From the NCBI GenBank assembly GCA_003506895.1, contig DNXO01000014.1, positions 1-13,379 of the forward strand: DNA of 13,379 bases, written 5' to 3'. The translations under genes and the position numbers were made by a program. The stretch's first letter is position 1; every line of letters starts with the position of its first letter. The notes beneath the pieces are model-generated. The model had not been told where the DNA came from. It did no database searches and saw nothing but the letters and a program-made list of their open reading frames with translations. Origin of the DNA: Acetobacteraceae bacterium (GTDB lineage: Bacteria > Pseudomonadota > Alphaproteobacteria > Acetobacterales > Acetobacteraceae). This document shows positions 7,342 to 13,354 of the stretch, one piece after another.

Positions 7342-8795
7342 AAATCGTATTACCAGGAGCCGCACTGCTGGGTTCGGCGCTGCTCGTCAGTTGCTCGCTG
7401 GCACCCGACTATCATGTTCCGGATGTGCCCCCGATTCCCGTCTCGTTCAAGGAAGCCGGGCCGTGGCAACTGGCGCATCCGGCCGACACCGTGCCGCGGG
7501 GATCTTGGTGGTCCGTCTATGGCGATCCTGATCTGGATCGCCTGGAGGCCCTGGTGGATGGGCACAATCCGACTATCGCGGAAGCGGTCGCCGCCTACGA
7601 CGTCGCACGCGCGGATGTGGCGCAAGCGGGCTCTCCGTTGTGGCCGCAAATCATCGCTGGCGGAGCGCTGACCGACAACCGGCAGTCGGACCGTCGCCCG
7701 CTGCGCGGGAACGGGCAGCCCGACGAGTTTCATATGAACATCCTGGATGCGTCGATCAACTATGATCTCGATCTTTGGGGGCGGCTGCGTAATGGGCTGG
7801 CCGCACAGACCGCGGCGGCGCAGGCCAGCGGTGCCGATCTCGCCACGATACAGTTGAGCCTGCATGCGGAACTCGCTAACGATTACACGGCGTTGCGGGG
7901 GCTGGACGCGCAGGAAAAGCTGCTGTCACAGTCTGTCGAGGTGTATCGGCGCGCGCTCGCGATCACGCAGGCCCGCTACGATGGCAAGATCGCGTCCGGG
8001 CTGGATGTGGCCCGCGCGCAGGATCAGCTTGAGACCGCTCAGGCCGCGGAAACCGAGGTTCTTGCTCAACGGGCGCTATATGAACATGCGATCGCCAGCC
8101 TGATCGGAGAGTCGGCGTCGGCATTCTCCATCGCGCCGAGGGTGGTCCAGATCGCCGTGCCGCACATCCCCACCGGCGTGCCGTCCACACTGTTGTTACG
8201 CCGGCCGGATATCGCGGCGGCCGAACGGCGGGTTGCGGCGGCCAACGCGGTGGTGGGTATCGCGCGAGCCGCGTTTTATCCGGATATCAGCCTGAGCGCG
8301 CTGGTCGGGTTCCAGAATAGCGGGCAGGCAGCCTTGATCAGCGCCCCGCTAAGTTTCTGGACGATCGGCCCACAGATGGTGTTTCCGTTGTTCGAGGGCG
8401 GACTGCGGGTTGCACAGGAAGCGGCGGCCAATGCCTCGCTGCGTGGTGCGGGCGAAGCCTATCGTGCGGTCGTGCTGACGTCGTTTCGGCAGGTCGAAGA
8501 TGGTCTCTCCACGTTGCGGATCCTTGCTGACGAGTTACGTCAGGAGCAGGCGGCGGTCGCGTCGTCGCAACGTGCGGCCGATATGGCGATGAGCCTGTAT
8601 CGCGATGGAGCCACGAACTATCTCGATGTCGTGGTAACACAAACGGCTTACCTCGACGCACAGCGTACCGCGTTAGCGTTGCAGACACGTGAGCTGCAGG
8701 CCAGCGTGCAACTGGTTCGCGCGCTTGGCGGCGGTTGGTCAACCAACGATCTGCCGGACAGCAGCCAGGTCGCCGAAATGAACGGGCCGTCCTAG
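7338..8795 (+). CDS. NodT-family outer-membrane efflux lipoprotein (TolC-like channel)
   Basis: Outer-membrane exit duct of the tripartite pump. 485 residues with a lipoprotein signal peptide: hydrophobic stretch 4-17 and lipobox LVSC with C19 as the lipidated residue. Family hallmarks are SWWSVYGDPDLDRLEALV (56-73), characteristic after the signal in NodT/OprM-type proteins, and the LLLRRPDIAAAERRVAAAN segment with AFYPDISLSALVGF in the second half, plus two long Ala-rich helical repeats typical of OEP domains. ATG 7338 overlaps the adaptor's stop by 4 nt, so this is the last gene of the five-gene operon. Hairpins follow at 8814-8842 and 8863-8892. Confidence 0.93.
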   Translation: MKIVLPGAALLGSALLVSCSLAPDYHVPDVPPIPVSFKEAGPWQLAHPADTVPRGSWWSVYGDPDLDRLEALVDGHNPTIAEAVAAYDVARADVAQAGSPLWPQIIAGGALTDNRQSDRRPLRGNGQPDEFHMNILDASINYDLDLWGRLRNGLAAQTAAAQASGADLATIQLSLHAELANDYTALRGLDAQEKLLSQSVEVYRRALAITQARYDGKIASGLDVARAQDQLETAQAAETEVLAQRALYEHAIASLIGESASAFSIAPRVVQIAVPHIPTGVPSTLLLRRPDIAAAERRVAAANAVVGIARAAFYPDISLSALVGFQNSGQAALISAPLSFWTIGPQMVFPLFEGGLRVAQEAAANASLRGAGEAYRAVVLTSFRQVEDGLSTLRILADELRQEQAAVASSQRAADMAMSLYRDGATNYLDVVVTQTAYLDAQRTALALQTRELQASVQLVRALGGGWSTNDLPDSSQVAEMNGPS

Positions 8796-8813
8796 GAACG
8801 ACCGGCGGCTGTT

Positions 8814-8842
8814 ATACCAGTCGGCCTTCGGGCCGCTGGTAT
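8814..8842 (+). repeat. REP-like palindrome, copy 1 (hairpin with UUCG tetraloop)
   Basis: ATACCAG-T-CGGCC, loop TTCG, then GGCCGCTGGTAT. Twelve base pairs form with a single bulged T at 8821, and the loop is closed C(UUCG)G, the unusually stable tetraloop. It sits 18 bp after the efflux operon stop, between convergent genes. The same element, in opposite orientation, is at 13355-13379. There is no T-tract, so termination is possible but not proven. The bulge gives the element a direction. Confidence 0.75.
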
Positions 8843-8862
8843 TGCATTGTTGAAGTCATGAT

Positions 8863-8892
8863 ATTCGCGGACCGGGACGGTGGTCCGCGAAT
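8863..8892. terminator. Perfect 11-bp inverted repeat between convergent genes
   Basis: ATTCGCGGACC (8863-8873) and GGTCCGCGAAT (8882-8892) pair perfectly around an 8-nt loop. Its place between the + strand channel gene (ends 8795) and the minus-strand methyltransferase (ends 8936) suits a bidirectional transcription end, but neither side has a U-run. A protein-binding dyad is an alternative. Confidence 0.5.
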
Positions 8893-8935
8893 TCGTTGTG
8901 TGAGCGGCGATCGGTATTCTATCGCACCTGTCCCG

Positions 8936-9436
8936 TCATCCTCGCCGCCGGCCGATCAACCATCGGGGTGTCCGCTTGGCATAGTCGCGCCACGCATCAC
9001 CGAACCGAACGGCGAGGTGGGCCTCCTCCCGCCGGATCGCGAGGCGCCCTACGGCAAAGGCCGCGATCACGGCGGCCGGCAGGAACCAGGGATTGTCCAA
9101 CACAGGCGCGGCACCGGCGATGAGTAAAGCGTTCCCAAGGTAAATCGGATTGCGCGAGACAGCGAAAGGACCCGTCGTCACAAGCGCGGTCGCAGCCCTG
9201 TTCGGCAGTATATTGGCCCGTTGCCGGTGCATCCAAAACATGGCGGCGATGTCGAAACCCAGCCCGGCTGCCATCGTGAGACCGCCGATGGCCCGTGCGA
9301 ATGGCTCCATCCACCATCCGCCCCCGATCGGGTGGATTCGACCAAGGCCAAATCCAGCAAGTGCGGCAGCAGCGTAGATCAGGGGTGGCCACGGCACGAT
9401 ATTGGGCCTCGCGTCCCAGCGGCCCGTGTCCGTCAT
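8936..9436 (-). CDS. Isoprenylcysteine carboxyl methyltransferase (ICMT)/phospholipid methyltransferase-like membrane protein
   Basis: Small integral-membrane methyltransferase-type protein of 166 residues. Hydrophobic segments are at about 17-33, 48-68 and 102-130. The family C-terminal signature is clear: GPFAVSRNPIYLG (89-101), and a second block from RREEAHLA (about 135) through FGDAWRDY to KRTPRWL (ending near 160), the SAM-binding region of this superfamily. Bacterial members are often annotated ICMT-like although bacteria generally lack prenylated CAAX substrates, so the acceptor is unknown. ATG 9436 is chosen because it fits the usual short N-terminus; a GTG 51 nt upstream (9487) extends the frame but has no ribosome-binding site. 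No good ribosome-binding site is visible at ATG 9436 either. A cydB-like fragment lies 97 bp upstream on the same strand. Confidence 0.82.
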   Translation of the reverse strand: MTDTGRWDARPNIVPWPPLIYAAAALAGFGLGRIHPIGGGWWMEPFARAIGGLTMAAGLGFDIAAMFWMHRQRANILPNRAATALVTTGPFAVSRNPIYLGNALLIAGAAPVLDNPWFLPAAVIAAFAVGRLAIRREEAHLAVRFGDAWRDYAKRTPRWLIGRRRG

Positions 9437-9533
9437 GACCGTACGAACCCCGACGCCCCGAGCTTCAGGGCAAGGGCGGCGAAACACGGCGCGGCGAACG
9501 AGGAAGCGCGCCGCTCTGCTGTTGGCTGGTGCC

Positions 9534-9656
9534 TCAAAGGTGACGTGCTCCTGGTTTCATCGCGCTTCGAAACATCCGGTAGCTGAACATCATATAGGCG
9601 AGGACGATCGGAATCGCCACGACACCGCCCAGATCTGCCGCAATCGATTGGGTCAT
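9534..9656 (-). pseudogene. Remnant of cytochrome bd oxidase subunit II (cydB) C-terminus
   Basis: A 40-codon minus-strand frame (ATG 9656, TGA 9534-9536) contains GGVVAIPIVLAYMMFSYRMF. This resembles the last transmembrane helix and terminal YxxFR of CydB/CioB proteins, which end in patterns like LPVVLAYT-x-x-Y-W-V-FRGK. Upstream, the same frame loses similarity at once, and no Shine-Dalgarno is seen before ATG 9656. I read it as the 3' end of a cydB gene whose body has been lost. The identification rests on recalled family patterns over about 25 residues. A real small membrane protein is the alternative. Confidence 0.45.
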
Positions 9657-10010
9657 CTCGGAACGGGAGCCCACTTCACACCCTCGCCAACGCTCGGTAG
9701 GCTGCAAGCCGGTGTCCCAGAGATCGCTGGGCTACAATGTTGAGAGCCATGCCCGACAAAGGCGACCCCCGGGGACATCACCAGCCGACACGATCCCTGC
9801 ACCGTCGCCTTCGTCGGGGCCCGGCACCCAGTCGGGGGCGGGTGGCTTGATCGACAGCCCGCGGCATGATCCATCCGTCCGACGGCGCGCGTGCCGGCTG
9901 CGCGTCCTCCCGCCGAATCAGTGTTGCCGCCGAACTGTCCGGCAGGCCGAAGTCCGCGGAGGCCCGCGGCGGTATCTTTTTCACAACGGGTTGGCAGCGG
10001 AGCTAAAGCG
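9657..10010. other. Gene-free stretch upstream of the TauE-like gene
   Basis: About 350 bp with no protein I recognise in any frame. Open frames on both strands are Pro/Arg-rich, as expected of chance frames in GC-rich DNA. A TACAAT hexamer (9733-9738) lacks a partner -35. A CCGCGG pair with a 4-nt spacer (9954-9969) makes a small hairpin. The frame of the next gene is open back to 9891, but that part is low-complexity and not family-like. It may be the other side of the deletion that truncated cydB. Confidence 0.45.
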
Positions 10011-10784
10011 ATGATCCTGACCGCGCTTCTGGCAGTCTGCTGCGGCGTCCTTGTCGGCTTTACCCTCGGACTGATCGGTGGCGGCGGCTCGATCCTTGCA
10101 ACACCATTACTCCTGTATGTCGTTGGGATGCAGGAACCTCATCTCGCCATCGGCACCGGAGCTGTGGCGGTGTCCGCCAATGCCTTCATGAACCTGACCG
10201 GTCACGCCCGCGCCGGGAATGTTCGCTGGTCCACGGCGGCCATCTTCGCGGCGGCTGGCGTTCTTGGAGCCTTGGTCGGATCGACGCTCGGAAAAGCATT
10301 CGATGGCCAACGTCTGCTGATCCTGTTCGCCCTGTTGATGATTGTGATCGGCGCACTGATGCTGCGGCCGCGACGTGACGGATCGCACGCGCCGGCAGCG
10401 TTGACGCTCAGCTATGTTCTGCGTACGGCTGGCACCGGACTGGGTGTGGGCGTGCTGTCCGGCTTCTTTGGTATCGGTGGCGGGTTCCTGATCGTGCCGG
10501 GCCTGATCTTCGCTACTGGCATGCCAATGATCTATGCGATCGGTACGTCGTTATTCGCCGTTGGAATGTTCGGCCTGACCACGGCGTTGAACTACGCGAT
10601 GTCAGGGTTGGTGGACTGGGTCGTCGCCGCCGAGTACATCGCGGGCGGGGTCGTCGGCGGCATGCTTGGCATGCGGGCCGCCGTGCATCTTTCCGGGCGG
10701 AAGCAAACCCTTACGCGGATCTTCGCGTGCATTGTTTTCATCGTTGCGCTGTATATGCTGTGGCGCAGCCTTAGGCATACTTAG
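10011..10784 (+). CDS. TauE/SafE-family transporter (putative sulfite/organosulfonate exporter)
   Basis: Inner-membrane anion transporter of 257 residues with about eight hydrophobic segments. The two family repeats are plain: GLIGGGGSILATPLLLYVVG (20-39) and GFFGIGGGFLIVPGLIFATG (151-170), each a Gly-rich turn followed by a helix and Pro. Members named TauE or SafE export sulfite or sulfoacetate in taurine-degrading bacteria; many relatives are uncharacterised, so substrate is inference. ATG 10011 has GGAG at 9999-10002, 8 nt upstream, and the first hydrophobic helix starts immediately. The 40 upstream in-frame codons are Pro/Arg-rich and rejected. The next gene begins 150 bp downstream on the same strand with its own possible promoter, so co-transcription is possible but not required. 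Confidence 0.88.
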   Translation: MILTALLAVCCGVLVGFTLGLIGGGGSILATPLLLYVVGMQEPHLAIGTGAVAVSANAFMNLTGHARAGNVRWSTAAIFAAAGVLGALVGSTLGKAFDGQRLLILFALLMIVIGALMLRPRRDGSHAPAALTLSYVLRTAGTGLGVGVLSGFFGIGGGFLIVPGLIFATGMPMIYAIGTSLFAVGMFGLTTALNYAMSGLVDWVVAAEYIAGGVVGGMLGMRAAVHLSGRKQTLTRIFACIVFIVALYMLWRSLRHT

Positions 10785-10824
10785 GGAAGTATTATTGGGA
10801 TGTTCGGGATAGAAAATTCCGCCA

Positions 10825-10830
10825 TTGACA
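10825..10830 (+). promoter_or_regulatory. TTGACA, candidate -35 element for the DsrE-like/SBP pair
   Basis: A perfect TTGACA lies 105 bp before the DsrE-like start. At 16-18 bp downstream there is no good -10 hexamer (CGGTTG, GGTTGC or GTTGCG). It may therefore be a weak, activated or fortuitous element. Confidence 0.25.
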
Positions 10831-10891
10831 TATCGGTGAGTCGATGCGGTTGCGAACTCCGCCGGAACTCATCCAACGCGACGCTGGCGTG

Positions 10892-10911
10892 GCACGGCTA
10901 CATTGCCGTGC
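10892..10911 (+). promoter_or_regulatory. Stem-loop just upstream of the DsrE-like ribosome-binding site
   Basis: GCACGGC (10892-10898) and GCCGTGC (10905-10911) pair perfectly over 7 bp around TACATT. The stem ends 10 nt before GGAGG (10922-10926). A leader hairpin influencing translation or an operator dyad are both possible; nothing resembles a known riboswitch. Confidence 0.35.
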
Positions 10912-10934
10912 GGCCATAACGGGAGGCTAAAACA

Positions 10935-11699
10935 ATGCAGACAGCACGCCGCCAAAGCCTGAAAGTAATCGGGCTCGCCTTGGTTTCGGCCGGATTGGCC
11001 GGGGGCGCACGCGCCGAATCCCTGGTTCCGGCGGGCGCTCGCACGCTGGAGGCCCTGACCAAGCGGCTGGCTTCGCTGCCGCGACGACGCGACTTCAAGT
11101 CACTGCCGATGATCCTTGATCACCGCGATCAGTGGGATGCGGATGCACTCGATGCCGTCCTGCGCTATGCGGGCAACCCAAAGCAAAGTTGGGATAACAC
11201 CGATATCTCGGGTCCCTGGCTGAATGTGATGCGCAACGCGATGAATTCGCAAGTCTGGTCGTTCCGGCATCCGGACTTCCTGTGCCTTTCCGTCACCCAC
11301 GGCCCCGCCCAACTCGCGTTGTATGACGATTCGATGTGGGAGAAATACGGGTTGGCGAAACTTGCTGGCGGCAAATTGACGCACAACAGCTTCGTGACCG
11401 CCCCAGCGGCGGCGGATAGTGATCCGAAGGATTACCAAAATCCGAACGGTGCTTACTCACCACGGGCGAACAGTATCCAGGCGCTGCAACGCCGCGGGGC
11501 TGTCTTCCTGGCCTGCCATAACGCGGCTTGGGAACTGTCCGAAAAGCTGATCGCAGCGGACACCAATCCCGACAAACTGTCGGCCGAAGCGATGTGCGCG
11601 GAGCTGACCAATCATCTGATCCCGGGCGTCGTCATGACGCCGGGGGCGGTGGGGACCCTGGTCGAACTGGCGAAAGCCGGCTTCGCGTACGCCCGATGA
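10935..11699 (+). CDS. Tat-exported DsrE-like protein
   Basis: 254 residues, predicted periplasmic. The N-terminus has a twin-arginine motif ARRQSLK (R5/R6), a hydrophobic core at 11-24 and a cleavage site at about A27 (ARA-ES). The C-terminal half shows a DsrE/DsrF-type pattern: RRGAVFLACHNAAWE (186-200) with C194, then IPGVVMTPGAVGTLVELAKAGFAYA near the end (split at 229-253), matching the v.f.vC..(n)...(v)PGv.el..lq..GyaY pattern of that superfamily. C117 and C221 are the other cysteines. DsrE/TusD proteins carry sulfur on a Cys in the cytoplasm; export of a homologue to the envelope is a notable variant, and its reaction is unknown. GGAGG lies 8 nt before ATG 10935. The stop overlaps the next start (ATGA), so it is translated together with the ModA-like protein. 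Confidence 0.8.
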   Translation: MQTARRQSLKVIGLALVSAGLAGGARAESLVPAGARTLEALTKRLASLPRRRDFKSLPMILDHRDQWDADALDAVLRYAGNPKQSWDNTDISGPWLNVMRNAMNSQVWSFRHPDFLCLSVTHGPAQLALYDDSMWEKYGLAKLAGGKLTHNSFVTAPAAADSDPKDYQNPNGAYSPRANSIQALQRRGAVFLACHNAAWELSEKLIAADTNPDKLSAEAMCAELTNHLIPGVVMTPGAVGTLVELAKAGFAYAR

Positions 11700-12676
11700 A
11701 CCGGCTGCTTCTCGCGGCCGGAGGCTTGCTGCTGAGCGCCGCCGCCGCTCTGGCCGCCCCGCCCGGATCGCCCGCCGCCAAACTGGAAGCTGCCGAGGCG
11801 CTTTATCCGCCCTGGCAAGGCGGCACAAACAGCGGCGCACCCGCGCCCGGCCTGGTTTTCACCGTGCCGCCCGCCGATTCCATGGCGGATTTTCACGGCA
11901 GTCTGGATAATCCGGCCTTGGTACTTTACGCGTCCGGCAATTATTTTTTCGCGATGCGCGGCATGGTGCGGGCGTTCGGCGAGGCCTATCCGGCGTATCG
12001 CGGCCATGTTTTCTACGAGACGCTGCCGCCCGGGTTGCTGATGAAGCAAATAGCGGCCGGGGGCACCGTCACATCGGGCAACCTGACCTTTACCGTCAAG
12101 CCGGATGTGATGATGGCGGAACAGCGCGCCAGCGAGGCCTGGGTCAAGGACGGGCAGTTGGTGGCGCCGGTGGTTTCATTCGCGACGAATGAGCTGACGA
12201 TCATGGTTCCGGCCGGCAATCCGGCCCACATCGGCGGCCTGGCGGATCTCGCGCGCCCCGATCTGACGCTGGTGATGCCCAACCCGGCCTTCGAGGGCGT
12301 TGCTCGGCAAATCCGAGCATCGCTGGTCAAGGCAGGCGGGGAGGCGTTGGCGAAATCTGTCTATGAAACGAAGGTGTCGGATGGAACGGCCATCCTGACC
12401 CGCATTCATCACCGGCAAACGCCGTTGTTCCTGATGCAGGGGCTGGGGCAGGCGGGTGTGACCTGGACCTCGGAGGCCCTGTTCCAGGAGCAGCAGGGGC
12501 ATCCCATTTCCCATGTCGCCATTCCGGCCGACCAGAATACAACGGCGATCTACAGCGCGGCGATGGTGCCCGGCGCACCGCATGTTGAGGCCGCCCGGGC
12601 ATGGCTGGAATTCATCCGCTCCGATGCCGCGTTCGCGGCCATGGCGCCGTTCGGGTTCAAGCGACTGGCACAGTAG
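11696..12676 (+). CDS. ModA-like periplasmic substrate-binding protein (orphan)
   Basis: 326 residues with a Sec signal peptide (hydrophobic 4-20, cleavage near ALA-AP at 20-21). The mature part has the type II binding-protein pattern: VLYASGNYFFAMRGMVRAFG (76-95) like the ASLT..l..la..F opening of ModA-type proteins; a hinge region with FATNELTIMVPAGNPAHIGG (162-181) and LADLARPDLTLVMPNPAFEG (182-201), the usual N.L.i.vp.gNP...l.DL..p....a.p...p.G sequence; and a C-terminal AARAWLEFIRSD...F...GF, typical of the family. Bound ligand is unknown: molybdate, another oxyanion or something else. No ABC permease or ATPase gene follows; a hairpin does. ATG 11696 is chosen for its 4-nt overlap with the preceding stop and because the signal peptide starts there; the frame is open further upstream only inside the neighbour gene. 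Confidence 0.85.
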   Translation: MNRLLLAAGGLLLSAAAALAAPPGSPAAKLEAAEALYPPWQGGTNSGAPAPGLVFTVPPADSMADFHGSLDNPALVLYASGNYFFAMRGMVRAFGEAYPAYRGHVFYETLPPGLLMKQIAAGGTVTSGNLTFTVKPDVMMAEQRASEAWVKDGQLVAPVVSFATNELTIMVPAGNPAHIGGLADLARPDLTLVMPNPAFEGVARQIRASLVKAGGEALAKSVYETKVSDGTAILTRIHHRQTPLFLMQGLGQAGVTWTSEALFQEQQGHPISHVAIPADQNTTAIYSAAMVPGAPHVEAARAWLEFIRSDAAFAAMAPFGFKRLAQ

Positions 12677-12707
12677 GCGGGGGGCCGACCGAGGCGCCGA
12701 ACTTGGA

Positions 12708-12737
12708 CTGGCCCGCTCTCTGAACCGAGCGGGCCGG
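12708..12737 (+). terminator. Terminator-like hairpin after the binding-protein gene
   Basis: GGCCCGCTC (12710-12718) pairs perfectly with GAGCGGGCC (12727-12735) around an 8-nt loop. The stem extends by a T-G wobble and a C-G pair to 12708/12737. It lies 31 bp after the stop. There is no T-run, which is common for GC-rich alphaproteobacteria but weakens the call. Confidence 0.55.
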
Positions 12738-12793
12738 ACTCCGTGAGGACGGCACGATGTGAACATCTTGGCCCTGACCTTCGCGGGACGAAC

Positions 12794-13201
12794 TCAACCC
12801 GGAGCGATCAGGAACAGCTTAGGAAAATGAGTGCGGTAGCGCGCCGCATCCCGTGTCATCATCGAATATCCGCCAACGGTGGCGTGTACCTCGATGAAAA
12901 AATCTGGCGGCGTCGATTGCTTGGTGCCGCCCCGCCGTCGATAGCCCATAAGCGATTTGCCCGCGAGAAAGGCAGCTTCGTACTGTATCGCCTCACGGTC
13001 GAACATGGTTTGCGAAAGAGCGGCATCGAATTCTTCGATCAGCGAATACCGAATTTAGATCTCGGCGTAGATGACCGGATTGATAACGAGGCGATGGCGA
13101 TCGGCGGCACGCTCGATCGCCTCCGCCGACCAGGCAAACCAACGCGCATCCCCGGTCATGACGTCGAGATGAACATTGGTGTCGATCAGCACCGCCGTCA
13201 T
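12794..13201 (-). pseudogene. VapC-type PIN-domain toxin, interrupted by an in-frame stop
   Basis: Reading from ATG 13201 the frame gives MTAVLIDTNVHLDVM then NPVIYAEI, a TAA stop at 13057-13055 (codon 49), then without any frame change IRYSLIEEFDAAL, AFLAGKSLMGYRRRGG, TPPDFFIEVHATVGG and MTRDAARYRTHFP to TGA at 12794, 135 sense positions in all. This is a PIN endoribonuclease of normal length. The four acidic active-site positions are all still encoded: D7 (LIDTN), E47 (YAEI), D in TPPDFF and D in TRDAARY. Functional relatives usually have a Ser-like residue where the stop is; TCA to TAA would need one change. An internal ATG at 13006 could start a 70-residue C-terminal piece lacking D7 and E47, which should be inactive. 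It is likely a recent nonsense pseudogene, unless the stop is a sequencing error. Confidence 0.8.
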
Positions 13202-13337
13202 TCAGTCATCCCGGGTCAGCGCCATGATCGCATCCGTGGTCATCGCGACGTCGCCACGTCCTCGCAAATGAGCGATGACCTGGGCACCGCGACCATCCCT
13301 CTTGCGGGCTTTGGCCCGAACGATGCGCCCGACTGAT
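13202..13337 (-). pseudogene. VapB-type antitoxin remnant, start codon and 5' frame damaged
   Basis: The frame ending in TGA (13204-13202), directly adjacent to the toxin ATG, encodes IVRAKARKRDGRGAQVIAHL, then RGRGDVAMTTDAIMALTRDD. The GDV-MTTD-IMALTR ending resembles small VapB-like antitoxins that precede PIN toxins. A good AGGAG (13347-13343) is followed after 5 nt by ATC (13337-13335) exactly where ATG would be expected. That ATC is in a different frame from the antitoxin body; removing one G near 13330 would restore ATC-AGT-CGG-CGC-ATC-GTT continuity. In the body's own frame a TAA lies at 13342-13340, and no ATG or GTG precedes the conserved part. So both the start codon and the frame seem broken. 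A non-canonical ATC start with an unrelated N-terminus cannot be excluded. Confidence 0.5.
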
Positions 13338-13342
13338 CCTTA

Positions 13343-13347
13343 CTCCT
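13343..13347 (-). promoter_or_regulatory. AGGAG ribosome-binding site ahead of the antitoxin remnant
   Basis: AGGAG read on the minus strand, 5 nt before an ATC triplet where a start codon should be. It marks the original antitoxin start and supports an ATG to ATC loss. Confidence 0.45.
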
Positions 13348-13354
13348 ACATGTA

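Noticed and set aside
9221..9743. Two overlapping + strand frames opposite the methyltransferase and cydB remnant
   Set aside because: Arg/Pro-rich chance frames without motifs. The minus strand carries the methyltransferase signature.
9891..10010. 40-codon extension of the TauE-like protein
   Set aside because: Pro/Arg-rich and not membrane-like. GGAG sits correctly in front of ATG 10011.
10864..10890. GGAAC...CGT as a general-stress (EcfG-type) promoter before the DsrE-like gene
   Set aside because: The spacer is 19 bp, longer than the usual 16-17, and the -10 half matches poorly.
11528..11695. N-terminal extension of the ModA-like protein
   Set aside because: It overlaps the DsrE-like gene. 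The signal peptide begins at ATG 11696 with an ATGA coupling overlap.
12743..13336. 197-codon + strand frame across the right edge
   Set aside because: It is the shadow of the minus-strand PIN toxin/antitoxin remnants, which give recognisable protein motifs.
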